Program-made: the position numbers and the translations under genes
Notes under the pieces: generated by a model
Database searches by the model: none
What the model saw: only the letters and a program-made list of their open reading frames with translations
What the model was told of the DNA's origin: nothing
DNA from: a virus
IMG/VR virus record: IMGVR_UViG_3300047319_001642
Span: 1 to 39,858 of that record
Reading direction: 5' to 3' (one strand)
Length of the DNA stretch: 39,858 nt
Part shown: in pieces, positions 7,831 to 14,814 of the stretch
Layout: each line of letters begins with the position of its first letter
Numbering within the stretch: the first letter of the stretch is position 1

Positions 7831-9548
7831 CAGCGTCCCGCTCCCATCTCGGCACCGATCTCTTCGAGGAGGCTCGTCAGCACCGGGCGGAGCGTCGTCG
7901 TGAAGGCGCGCGCCGCCTCCTCCATCGAGCCCCGATCCGAGCCGCCGGCGTGGACGTCGACCCGGTCGATGCGGACCGAGACCGAGACCGGCGCGCCGCC
8001 GCCCGCGCTCGCCCCGCCGCCAGCGCCGCGCGGGGTCCGGATCATGTCGTCGACCGCGCGCGCGACGTCGCCCTGTCCGCCGCGGAGGCCCATCGAGAAG
8101 CCTGCGGCCGCCATGCCGCCGATGTCCTCGAAGACGACCGAGGGGGAGTTCGTGTCCAGCGTCTCGCGCGCCGTCTTCGGGGCGACTGCTGCCATCGAGG
8201 CGGCGCTGCTCTCGACCGCCGGATGCGACTTGTCGAGGCCGACCGCGAGGCCGTCGCCGGCCGCCTGGCCGACCATGTGGAACTTGCTGTGCCACGCCTT
8301 CGCGCCGCCGCCGACGTCGATGCCCTTGTCGAGAAACGCCGGGTGCTCGTCGTCCTTTTCGGCGCGATCCTTGGCCGCCTTCTGACGGCGGTCGAAGTCG
8401 TCGAGGGCCGCGTTCTTCGGCTTCGGGCCGTAGATAAGATCATGCATCTCGTGGAAGCCGCGGATCACGCGTTCGACCGCCTCGATCGTCGGCTTGATCG
8501 CGCCGAGCATCGCTTCCAACGCCGGGACGACGTCCTCGACGATGACGTTCGCCATCTCCTCGAAGTCGATGCCATCGACGATGTCGGCGAAGGTCCCGAG
8601 CGCGTGCTCGAGCGCGGCGAAGATCCGCTTGCCGACCGGGCCCTCGGGGTCGAGCTTCTCCAGCATCCGGCCGAGCGCGGCGCTCACTCGATCGAAGGCT
8701 TCCGTCTTCCGGAGCTTCTGGAATACCTCCTCCGGGATATGCCGGAGGTGCAGCATGCGCGCCTCCATCGTCTGACCCGCGCGGAGCCCGAGGTCGCCGA
8801 GGATCTTGTCGGGCCCGGCGATGACCGCGAGGAGGTCGTCCTTCGTCAGCTTGCCGTCCGTCATCTCCTTCTTCAGTTGCTTGACGGACATGTGCGCGAA
8901 CTTCGGAAGCGTCCGGAGCTGGTCGATCCCGATCGAGAGGCCGCGAAGCTGGCGCGTGTCGACCATGCCGGTCAGCGACGCGCGCGAGAGCGCCTGGATC
9001 GCTCGGCCCATCCCCTCCAGCTTGTCCGGGCTCTTGGCCGCGACGTCGAGGCCGGCGGTCAGGAACTTGTCGAGGTCCTCCGCCGCGACGCCAGCGTTCA
9101 GGAGCGACTTCCCCCAACCCTTGAGTTGGACGTCCGTGAACTCGGTCAGGCCGTTGATCTTCTCCAGGTACTCGACCATCTCGGAGCCGCCCTCTTTACC
9201 GAGGGAAAGCTCGAAGGCGAGGTCCATCCGCTCCGCCGCCGCCGCCGCGTCGAGCGCCTCCTTCCCGATGTCGAATAGCTTCTCTACGATCTTCTCGCCG
9301 ATCTCGAAGGCCATGACGAGGCCGAGCGTCTCGAGGAGGTCGTGAACCTCGTTCTTCGCGTAGTTCACGGCGTGACCGACGCCGCCGAACTCGTGCCGGA
9401 TCTTGTGCTCCAGGCTCTCGGCGTGGCGCCCGCCATGGACGTTCAGCTTCTCTAGCGTCTTCTCGAACTCATCGACCTTCTTGGCGCCGTGCTCGAGGGG
9501 CCCCGTCGGGACGTCGATCTTGAACTGGTATTCGAGCGACCCGTCCAC
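7830..9548 (-). CDS. Tail tape measure protein
   Basis: A 572-residue, mostly helical protein downstream of the frameshifted tail chaperone, the standard position of the tape measure. Residues about 60-110 contain a hydrophobic helical segment (DLLETLGLVMAFEIGEKIVE). Residues about 160-290 resemble the tape-measure core domain: AIQALSRASLTGMVDTRQLR, then GLSIGIDQLRTL, as in the family's recurrent QLRGLSxGI motif. A charged linker (DFDRRQKAAKDRAEKDDE) and a Gly/Ala-rich end follow. It is short for a tape measure; at the rule-of-thumb 0.15 nm per residue it would set a tail of about 85 nm. The start is GTG 9548, with GAGG a few bases upstream. Confidence 0.8.
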   Translation of the reverse strand: MDGSLEYQFKIDVPTGPLEHGAKKVDEFEKTLEKLNVHGGRHAESLEHKIRHEFGGVGHAVNYAKNEVHDLLETLGLVMAFEIGEKIVEKLFDIGKEALDAAAAAERMDLAFELSLGKEGGSEMVEYLEKINGLTEFTDVQLKGWGKSLLNAGVAAEDLDKFLTAGLDVAAKSPDKLEGMGRAIQALSRASLTGMVDTRQLRGLSIGIDQLRTLPKFAHMSVKQLKKEMTDGKLTKDDLLAVIAGPDKILGDLGLRAGQTMEARMLHLRHIPEEVFQKLRKTEAFDRVSAALGRMLEKLDPEGPVGKRIFAALEHALGTFADIVDGIDFEEMANVIVEDVVPALEAMLGAIKPTIEAVERVIRGFHEMHDLIYGPKPKNAALDDFDRRQKAAKDRAEKDDEHPAFLDKGIDVGGGAKAWHSKFHMVGQAAGDGLAVGLDKSHPAVESSAASMAAVAPKTARETLDTNSPSVVFEDIGGMAAAGFSMGLRGGQGDVARAVDDMIRTPRGAGGGASAGGGAPVSVSVRIDRVDVHAGGSDRGSMEEAARAFTTTLRPVLTSLLEEIGAEMGAGR

Positions 9549-9563
9549 GTCAGCCTCTGCCCA

Positions 9564-10096
9564 TCATACACGCCCGAGGCCCAGGGCGATGCGCTGGACC
9601 TCCGCCTCCAGGAGCGCGCCGGCGGTCGCCCGCGCGGACGGCTCACCGTCCTCGTCGAGTTCGTTCCGGCGGAACGCCATCAGGGCTTCGGCGTGGCGCA
9701 GCACACTGCCCTGCGCCGCCTTGACGGCGTCTACAATTTTTTTGAGGTCACTTCGGTGAGCGCGCCGGTACTCGCGTTGACCTCGCCGGCCCAGCGGAAG
9801 AACAGGCCGGGGCGGCGATCGAGCTGGGCGCTCAGCCCCTTCTTGTCGGGGTAGAGGACGCACGAATCGAGATAGAACTCGGACGCGAGCGTTGCGCCGT
9901 CCTTCTCCTCGCGCTTCGCGAAGTACATTCGGAACTGAGGCCGCGTCGGCGTGCAGTAGACCACCCACTCGCCGAACTCTTTTGCCTCGGCTTGGCGTAC
10001 TTCCTTGCCGGGGTTCTCGGCCTTTATGCGGTCGATGATCGCCTGGCGCGCTTCGGGATCGGTCTCGGTACCGGGAACAGTGGCGGTTGATTCCAT
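9564..10096 (-). CDS. Tail assembly chaperone, long form (-1 frameshift product)
   Basis: This is the predicted fusion of the short chaperone with the overlapping downstream frame. The zero frame reads TCA AAA AAA TTG TAG. A one-base backward slip on the seven A residues at 9743-9737 gives KKIVDAVKAAQGSVLRHAEA and continues for 57 residues beyond the slip, ending ALGLGRV at 9564. The product is about 177 residues. Such paired products (lambda G/GT, P2 E/E+E') bind the tape measure during tail assembly and are absent from the virion. Position just upstream of the tape measure, the overlap and the slippery heptamer all agree. Confidence 0.85.
9731..10096 (-). CDS. Tail assembly chaperone, short form
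   Basis: The zero-frame product of the tail chaperone gene, about 121 residues, ending TSKKL at the TAG at 9731. It starts MESTATVPGTETDPEARQAI and has a compact alpha/beta body (EFGEWVVYCTPTRPQFRMYF, LYPDKKGLSAQLDRRPGLFF). I chose ATG 10096 over GTG 10105 because a TACCGT box sits exactly 7 bases before this ATG, as at other starts here. A GTG start would add three residues. It acts with the frameshifted long form on the tape measure. The gene is separated from the tube gene by a strong hairpin. Confidence 0.85.
   Translation of the reverse strand: MESTATVPGTETDPEARQAIIDRIKAENPGKEVRQAEAKEFGEWVVYCTPTRPQFRMYFAKREEKDGATLASEFYLDSCVLYPDKKGLSAQLDRRPGLFFRWAGEVNASTGALTEVTSKKL
9737..9743 (-). other. 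Slippery heptamer A AAA AAA for -1 frameshift
   Basis: Seven A residues on the minus strand (T run on plus), phased as TC-A AAA AAA in the zero frame, two codons before the TAG at 9731. It allows tandem slippage of both Lys tRNAs into the -1 frame, which stays open to 9564. Confidence 0.85.
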
Positions 10097-10103
10097 GCCG
10101 CCC

Positions 10104-10109
10104 ACGGTA
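10104..10109 (-). promoter_or_regulatory. Putative leaderless -10 box TACCGT
   Basis: TACCGT, then 7 bases (GGGCGGC), then ATG 10096 of the tail chaperone. No Shine-Dalgarno is visible. It lies downstream of the hairpin at 10141-10178, so it could set chaperone expression apart from sheath and tube. Confidence 0.5.
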
Positions 10110-10140
10110 CCGGACGCCCGCCGCGCCCGTCAAATAGCTT

Positions 10141-10186
10141 GGGCCCGCCGACACCTTTCCGGGTGAGCCGGCGGGCCCGTTTTTTT
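10141..10186 (+). terminator. GC-rich hairpin with T run on the plus strand
   Basis: Stem 10141-10150 (GGGCCCGCCG) pairs perfectly with 10169-10178. A second short stem (CACC/GGTG) lies inside the loop, and seven T residues follow at 10180-10186. By sequence it is an intrinsic terminator for plus-strand transcripts, yet both flanking genes are on the minus strand. In the minus direction the hairpin is not followed by a U run, though it stands between the abundant tube gene and the chaperone gene. It may act both ways. Confidence 0.7.
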
Positions 10187-10201
10187 GGTAGTCCGTTGCC
10201 G

Positions 10202-10717
10202 CTACGTGGCGGCGCCGACGTTGCCGAGCGGCGTGTTCTCGAAGACCGCCCCGACGCCGTCCTTCAGGACGTTCATCACGTCGAGGTCGACCGAGACCTC
10301 CACGGGGTCGTCGTTGCTGGTCGACGGCTCGGCCGAGATCTTCGCGACGCGGCAGCCGACGCCCACCCAGACGGTCGTCCCGAGTTCGCGCTCATAGAGC
10401 GTCCCGATTAGGGTCCACGATACCTCCATGAAGCCGCGCGCGCGGGCCGCGCCGAGAAGCGCCAGCTTGGTCTGCAGGAGGTTCCAGTCCTCCATCCACA
10501 TCTTCAGGGTCATCTTCGGCTCGAACTTGCCGCGGGTGCGGACCTGCGGCAGCGCGCGCCCGCCCCAGGCCTTCCCCGGGGTGAGCGACTGTTCCACGGT
10601 CCAGCCCGTCCAGCCGACGATGCGGTGATCCGCCTCGGCAACGATCAGGTCGACCGAGGTCCGAGAGTAGCGGGCCCCGGCGACATCCGGGTACGACAGG
10701 ATCGGGATCATCGGCAT
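10202..10717 (-). CDS. Tail tube protein
   Basis: A 171-residue protein just downstream of the sheath gene, as in P2-like FI-FII order. It has the beta-rich composition of a tube protein: YSRTSVDLIVAEADHRIVGW, FEPKMTLKMWMEDWNLLQTK, then WTLIGTLYERELGTTVWVGV and EVSVDLDVMNVLKDGVGAVF. It polymerises into the inner tube through which DNA passes, around which the sheath contracts. The start ATG 10717 has an upstream AAGGAG at good spacing. The gene ends shortly before the strong hairpin. Function rests on position and general features. Confidence 0.75.
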   Translation of the reverse strand: MPMIPILSYPDVAGARYSRTSVDLIVAEADHRIVGWTGWTVEQSLTPGKAWGGRALPQVRTRGKFEPKMTLKMWMEDWNLLQTKLALLGAARARGFMEVSWTLIGTLYERELGTTVWVGVGCRVAKISAEPSTSNDDPVEVSVDLDVMNVLKDGVGAVFENTPLGNVGAAT

Positions 10718-10726
10718 GGCAGCTCC

Positions 10727-12391
10727 TTACACGAGGCCCGGGTTCAGGAACCCGATGTTCACGGTGATGGTTCTGGCGTATCCCTTCGGCGTCACGGAGA
10801 CCGCCACGTCGAGGTTCGCCGTGATCAGGATGTTGTTCGTCCGGCTGACGTGGCTCGTCACCGCCGTCGCGTCGGGGGGACTGGTCGTGATCAGCCGCGC
10901 CGTGAGGGCCGCGTTCAACCGGCTCTCGATCTTCACCGCCTCGGGGTCGAAGATCGTCCCGTCGTCCTGGTTCACCAGGAGGTCCTTGTTCAGGTAGTTC
11001 ACGATCACGCCGACCGTCGTCGTGCAGGCGATGTCCATCACCCGGCGGTTCATCACGGTCGCGAAGTCCGACCCGTAGTTCGCCATCATCAGGCCGTTCT
11101 TGACGAAGAATCCGGCCTTGGTCGGGCGCGACGTCATCACCGTGAACCGCTGCGTGGCAAGGCCGGGCGTACTGGCCTCGTTCCGGTAGATCGAGCGGAC
11201 GTTCTTGATCTCGCCGCCGCCGACGAAGCCGGGGTCCTGCGAAGGGTTCGTCGCCGCGAGCCGCGACGCCACGACCGTCGCGCAGTTGCGCCGGATGACC
11301 TGCGCCGATCCGAGCGAGGAGACGTGCGCGACGTCGCCGACGCAGACCATCACGCGCGGGTTCGCGAACGAGACGAAGGCCGTCCCGATCGTCGTATCGC
11401 CCTCGGTCTGGGGGCAGGCGACGATCGCGAACATGTATCGATAGGCCACCTCGAAGGCGTTCATCGAGGTCGCGACCGTGGCCGAGAGGCTCGCCGCCGC
11501 CGCCGCACTGGCCGCCGCGCCCGCGATGTTCACCGCCATATAGGTGTTGGCCGAGTTCCCGATCGCCGTCAGCGCCGCCGTGACGTCCGACCCCGAGAAG
11601 CCGGCAGAGACCGCCGTCATCTCGTAGGTGTCCGCCAGGACGAACGTCGACGCGAAGGTCAGGACCACGCCGGTCCCGGGGATGACGTAGACGCCCGCAC
11701 CCGGCACCAGGATCGGCGCCGAGGTGGTGTTGCCCGTCTGGCCGTCGACCGAGACCGTGAAGACCGCAGCGCCGAGCGCGCCGGCCGTCGTGATCGCCAC
11801 GAACACGTCATAGGCGTCGAGCGGGCTGCTGGCGCCGGTGACCCAGCCGAGCGTCCCCGCGCCCGTGAGGCTTGAGGTGCCGTCCGTGTTGAACGTCCAG
11901 ATATCCCCGCCCGTGTACGTCTGGGAGGAGAACGTCAGGACCGTCAGCGTCCCCGGGACCAGCTTCGGGAAGCTCGTCACCGTCGACGTGAACACGGTCC
12001 CGTAGGCGCCGCCATCGACCGAGAACTGGACCGTCATCGTGGCGAGCGCGCCGCCCGTGACGATCTTCGCGCGGATGATCTTCGCCGGCGCCAGCGACGC
12101 CGTCACGGTCCCGGCTCCGGTCCCGGTGTGCGTCGTCGAACTGACCGATCCCGCCACGCTCGGGTTCACCGGGCAGGCGAAGCAGGGCCCCGCGACCGCC
12201 AGGGTGTCGCCGACGTTCTCCGTCAGCGGCCCGTAGCCGAGCGTCGAGACCGCGGTGTTGATGTCCCCGAGTCCGTACACGGTGTTCACCGTCCCGGAGG
12301 GGCTCACGCCCGCGTGGACGAGCGCATTCGGGATGCTCGCCGGCAACGCGCCGAGCTGCCCGTCCAGGATATTCAGGGTGATGTCGGACAT
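10727..12391 (-). CDS. Tail sheath protein (DUF2586-like)
   Basis: A 554-residue contractile sheath protein. The N-terminus (SDITLNILDGQLGALPASIP, then VYGLGDINTAVSTLGYGPL) and the C-terminal part (VMNRRVMDIACTTTVGVIVN, YLNKDLLVNQDDGTIFDPEA, ending IGFLNPGLV) fit the DUF2586 sheath family, in which the conserved core comprises the two ends. The middle (about 80-260) is a Thr/Val/Gly-rich beta insertion that would form the outer surface. Its start has a strong AGGAGA site before ATG 12391. It is encoded directly upstream of the tube gene, and the two are needed in equal, high amounts. Confidence 0.85.
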   Translation of the reverse strand: MSDITLNILDGQLGALPASIPNALVHAGVSPSGTVNTVYGLGDINTAVSTLGYGPLTENVGDTLAVAGPCFACPVNPSVAGSVSSTTHTGTGAGTVTASLAPAKIIRAKIVTGGALATMTVQFSVDGGAYGTVFTSTVTSFPKLVPGTLTVLTFSSQTYTGGDIWTFNTDGTSSLTGAGTLGWVTGASSPLDAYDVFVAITTAGALGAAVFTVSVDGQTGNTTSAPILVPGAGVYVIPGTGVVLTFASTFVLADTYEMTAVSAGFSGSDVTAALTAIGNSANTYMAVNIAGAAASAAAAASLSATVATSMNAFEVAYRYMFAIVACPQTEGDTTIGTAFVSFANPRVMVCVGDVAHVSSLGSAQVIRRNCATVVASRLAATNPSQDPGFVGGGEIKNVRSIYRNEASTPGLATQRFTVMTSRPTKAGFFVKNGLMMANYGSDFATVMNRRVMDIACTTTVGVIVNYLNKDLLVNQDDGTIFDPEAVKIESRLNAALTARLITTSPPDATAVTSHVSRTNNILITANLDVAVSVTPKGYARTITVNIGFLNPGLV

Positions 12392-12400
12392 GGGGATCTC

Positions 12401-12718
12401 CTATCGGTAGACGCTGAGCTTCTCGGACGCCGCGACCGCCGCGTCGAACTCTTTGCCCGTGAGCTCGAAGCCGATCGGCCAGTTGTTGACGATCTGCGCA
12501 CGCGCGAAGATCGCGAACTTCTCGTTGTGGACCGGCGGCAGCTTCGCACCCGGGCGGTGGGCGGGCGGCGTCGCGGCCTTGAACTCCGGCAGCATCCCGC
12601 GTTCGAAGGCGATCTTCTCGACCGCGCGCTTCACGTCGGGGGCCGGCGGCGCGGCCTCGGCGTCCGGGTCACCCTTGGAAATCTTCTCGGCCTTCGCTTC
12701 GCTCTTGACGTCGCTCAT
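12401..12718 (-). CDS. Small protein of unknown function before the sheath
   Basis: A 105-residue protein starting MSDVKSEAKAEKISKGDPDA. It has a charged, probably disordered N-terminus of about 30 residues and a folded C-terminal part (AVEKIAFERGMLPEF, FAIFARAQIVNNWPIGFELT, GKEFDAAVAASEKLSVYR). I do not recognise it. Start ATG 12718 overlaps the upstream stop by ATGA and has GGAG upstream; the longer open frame is a shadow of the previous gene. Its place between the tail terminator-like gene and the sheath suggests a tail or neck role. Confidence 0.65.
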   Translation of the reverse strand: MSDVKSEAKAEKISKGDPDAEAAPPAPDVKRAVEKIAFERGMLPEFKAATPPAHRPGAKLPPVHNEKFAIFARAQIVNNWPIGFELTGKEFDAAVAASEKLSVYR

Positions 12719-13299
12719 GTGGTGATCTCCGGGGTGATGGTAGCGGAAGTGGCCTGCGCGGTCATCTGCTTCTCGGCCGTCAGCGGGATCGAGAGCTGGA
12801 AATCGAGCGTGCAGGAGTGGCCGCTGATGAACCCGTGGCGTGGCTCCTCGCTCTTTGTCGGCCACGAAAATGTCCAGGCGACGCTGCCGGGGCGGAACGT
12901 CCACGGCGTCAGGTGCTCCTTCATGACCGCGACGACGGCGTTCAGGAGCGCCTCGGTCTCCCGGAAGCCACCGAACGGCTCCTCGGGCGCCCATGCCGGC
13001 CGGTCCTCGCAGCCCGCGGAGATACGCAGTCGGATCGTCTCGTCGCGCGTCCAGAGGTGGCGCGGGTTCTGGTTCGCCGCCAGGACGACGGCCGCGCCGG
13101 CGGCGACCGCTCCGACCGCGCCCGCCTGCCGCGGCGGGACGATCGGGCCGCCCACCGGGACCCAGACGATGGCCGGGAGCTTGTCGGCGCGCGGGAGGTG
13201 CTCCTCCCCGAGCTCGTGGAACGGCTTCTCGAAGCCCGCGCGCGCCAGCGCGGCGTCGATCACGGGGCGCGCCTTCTCGAAGATGGCGGCCAGGCTCAT
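12715..13299 (-). CDS. Tail terminator / neck-type protein
   Basis: A 194-residue protein between the gpS-like completion gene and the sheath region, where myoviruses encode the tail terminator. It has a helical N-terminus (SLAAIFEKARPVIDAALARA) and a beta-type body (LPAIVWVPVGGPIVPP, TRDETIRLRISAGCEDRPAW, FRETEALLNAVVAVMKEHLT, CTLDFQLSIPLTAEKQ). The alternation of exposed and buried residues fits the fold of terminator proteins (lambda gpU, T4 gp15 type), but no diagnostic motif was recognised. An Ala/Gly-rich hydrophobic stretch (AGAVGAVAAGAAVVLAA) in the middle is unusual. It overlaps the genes on both sides by four bases. Confidence 0.55.
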   Translation of the reverse strand: MSLAAIFEKARPVIDAALARAGFEKPFHELGEEHLPRADKLPAIVWVPVGGPIVPPRQAGAVGAVAAGAAVVLAANQNPRHLWTRDETIRLRISAGCEDRPAWAPEEPFGGFRETEALLNAVVAVMKEHLTPWTFRPGSVAWTFSWPTKSEEPRHGFISGHSCTLDFQLSIPLTAEKQMTAQATSATITPEITT

Positions 13300-13817
13300 C
13301 GTCCCACCCAGCGTTTCATGACCTTCTTGGCGGTCTCGTCGAGAGGAGCCTTCCAGAGGCCGAGCCCGCCATCCTCGGCGGTCGGGATCATCTGCCGGCG
13401 GCGGATACCGCCCGCGCCGGCGGCGGCCGCCTTCCGCGCGCGCCGAGCCGACGCCTTCCGCTTCCGGCCCTTCGTCCCGAACTGATGCGGGGCGGCGTGG
13501 TCGGAGGCGAGGCCAATCGTTAACCCGTCCGAGGTCGGAGCGACGACCGCGCTTGCGCGCAGTTCGCCCGTCACGATGAGCGGCTTCCCGCGCCGCGCCG
13601 GCCCCTGGCGGCCGCCCTTGAGGAACTGGAATCGGTCGACCGGCGCCCAGGCCTTCCCGTAGGGGTCCCGCGAGAGCTGGAAGCCCCGGAGAAGCTCCCG
13701 GTGGGCCGTCGCCGCCATCGCCGCCGTCAGCTCGCCGTGGAACGAGGAGCCGCCTACCGACTTGACCATGTCCCGGAGCTGGGCGGTCGTCATCCCGCCG
13801 ACGTGCCGCAGGGGCAT
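13296..13817 (-). CDS. Tail completion protein, P2 gpS / phage virion morphogenesis-like
   Basis: A 173-residue protein that fits the phage virion morphogenesis family (P2 gpS, Mu gpG). Key features: FHGELTAAMAATAHRELLRG, FQLSRDPYGKAWAPVDRFQ, GKPLIVTGELRASAV and the HQFGTKGRKRKASARRARKA basic segment, close to the family's 'DPYGxxW', 'LxxTGxLR' and 'xQFGT' signatures. The protein joins the finished tail to the head. The start ATG 13817 overlaps the previous stop (TGATG); the longer upstream frame is a shadow. Confidence 0.8.
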   Translation of the reverse strand: MPLRHVGGMTTAQLRDMVKSVGGSSFHGELTAAMAATAHRELLRGFQLSRDPYGKAWAPVDRFQFLKGGRQGPARRGKPLIVTGELRASAVVAPTSDGLTIGLASDHAAPHQFGTKGRKRKASARRARKAAAAGAGGIRRRQMIPTAEDGGLGLWKAPLDETAKKVMKRWVGR

Positions 13818-14053
13818 CAGGCAGCCACCGCGGCGCGCGGCGCGCCCGTAAGGGAGTCGATCGCCGCGACGAGGTCCTCGATCGCCTTCGCCTCGGCCTC
13901 GGCCTCCGCCGCCGCCAGCATCTGCCCGGCCGCGACCGCCGCCTCGGACTGCCGGCGCCGGAGCTTTACCGCCGCGCGCATCGTCTCGAGCACCTGGCGC
14001 GTGCAGGGCTCCGCGCCCCAGGCCCGCCACGCCGACGGTAGGATGCCGCTCAT
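13817..14053 (-). CDS. Small Ala/Glu-rich protein, unknown
   Basis: A 78-residue protein, MSGILPSAWRAWGAEPCTR at the start and a long Ala/Glu/Arg-rich helix over the rest (AAVKLRRRQSEAAVAAGQML, AAAEAEAEAKAIEDLVAAID). It is probably a coiled coil. It is coupled on both sides (ATGA upstream, TGATG downstream). Its position between a DUF4054-like connector gene and the gpS-like gene suggests a neck or connector accessory protein. I know no family for it. Confidence 0.6.
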   Translation of the reverse strand: MSGILPSAWRAWGAEPCTRQVLETMRAAVKLRRRQSEAAVAAGQMLAAAEAEAEAKAIEDLVAAIDSLTGAPRAAVAA

Positions 14054-14400
14054 ACCGCGGCGCCCCCCATCCCGATCTCGCGCGCCTTGCTGAAGTACCG
14101 CTTCCCCCAGAGGGTCCGCTTCCAATCGTTCTCGTCCTGCTGAACGAGGAGCGCCTCGGAGCGCATGAACTTCAGGTTGTCGGTCTCGTGCATATTCGTG
14201 TCGTTCCCCTCGACGACCGCCTTGTCGGCCGAGTTCACGACGATCATGTGGGCGACCCAATAGGCGCGGTAGAGGTTGAGCCAACCACCCCACCGCGCCT
14301 CGTTGAACGCTTCGTCTGACGCCGTCAGCCAGGTCTGGACCAGCGGATCTGCGGCGTCCTTGAACACCGGCAAGATGAGCTTAAATTCCGCTGGCGTCAC
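14050..14400 (-). CDS. Head-tail connector, DUF4054-like
   Basis: A 116-residue helical protein beginning TPAEFKLILPVFKDAADPLV with WLTASDEAFNEARWGGWLNL and YRAYWVAHMIVVNSADKAV. This matches the DUF4054 pattern: 'F...FP.F.......V...L..A.......W......A..LLAAH.L'. Members are encoded between capsid and tail completion genes and act as connector or adaptor proteins. The length is usual for the family. The start ATG 14400 follows the previous stop by 8 bases. Confidence 0.75.
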   Translation of the reverse strand: MTPAEFKLILPVFKDAADPLVQTWLTASDEAFNEARWGGWLNLYRAYWVAHMIVVNSADKAVVEGNDTNMHETDNLKFMRSEALLVQQDENDWKRTLWGKRYFSKAREIGMGGAAV

Positions 14401-14408
14401 CGGCTGGC

Positions 14409-14741
14409 CTACTGCCGCGGCTTCGCCTTCGCGGCTCCGCCCAGGGCGTTGACGCCGTCTTCCGGCGCGCTGTCCTCGGTCTCCTTCTCGGCGACGATCA
14501 GGCCGGTCCGATTGAACCAGCCTTTCGCGACCGGATGGCCCTGCATCTCGGCCAGCTTTTCCTTCGAGACCTTCGTCTTCGAGGGGATCGGGTTGCCGCT
14601 GTCGTCCGGGAGGCCGGCGCGCGGGAAGAGCACGCCCTCCTCGAAGGCCGACGTGGTTGCGTCCAGCGTTCCCTTCCCCGTGGACTCGATCTTCTTCGGG
14701 AAGTGGAAGGGGTGCTCGGCGTAGTTCTCGATCGTGGGCAT
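14409..14741 (-). CDS. Unknown small protein after the capsid
   Basis: A 110-residue protein starting MPTIENYAEHPFHFPKKIES, with FEEGVLFPRAGLPDDSGNPI and KEKLAEMQGHPVAKGWFNRT in the middle and an Ala/Lys-rich end. No family is recognised. It has a clear AAGGAG Shine-Dalgarno before ATG 14741, and the leader holds two hairpins. Being between capsid and connector, it may be a head or decoration accessory. Confidence 0.65.
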   Translation of the reverse strand: MPTIENYAEHPFHFPKKIESTGKGTLDATTSAFEEGVLFPRAGLPDDSGNPIPSKTKVSKEKLAEMQGHPVAKGWFNRTGLIVAEKETEDSAPEDGVNALGGAAKAKPRQ

Positions 14742-14759
14742 TGGTGGCGACTCCTTGAG

Positions 14760-14808
14760 CCGGCGGCCGCGGGCGCCGCCGGTTCGGGTTTGAGGGTTGC
14801 TTTCCCTC
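14760..14808 (-). other. Two hairpins in the capsid 3' leader gap
   Basis: In the 73-base gap after the capsid gene, GAGGG (14792-14796) pairs with CCCTC (14804-14808), and CCGGCGGC (14760-14767) pairs with GCCGCCGG (14775-14782). No U run follows on the minus strand. They could stabilise the capsid mRNA end or partly terminate transcription. Confidence 0.45.
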
Positions 14809-14814
14809 CGGAGT

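Noticed and set aside
7950-12000. Long plus-strand open frames such as 7950-9278 and 10625-11875
   Set aside because: They are antisense to well-supported tape-measure and sheath genes, are Arg/Gly/Asp-rich in the way of shadow frames, and lack recognisable motifs.
13817-14293. Longer start for the 78-residue gene
   Set aside because: The additional sequence is a shadow of the DUF4054-like gene; ATG 14053 gives a clean ATGA overlap.
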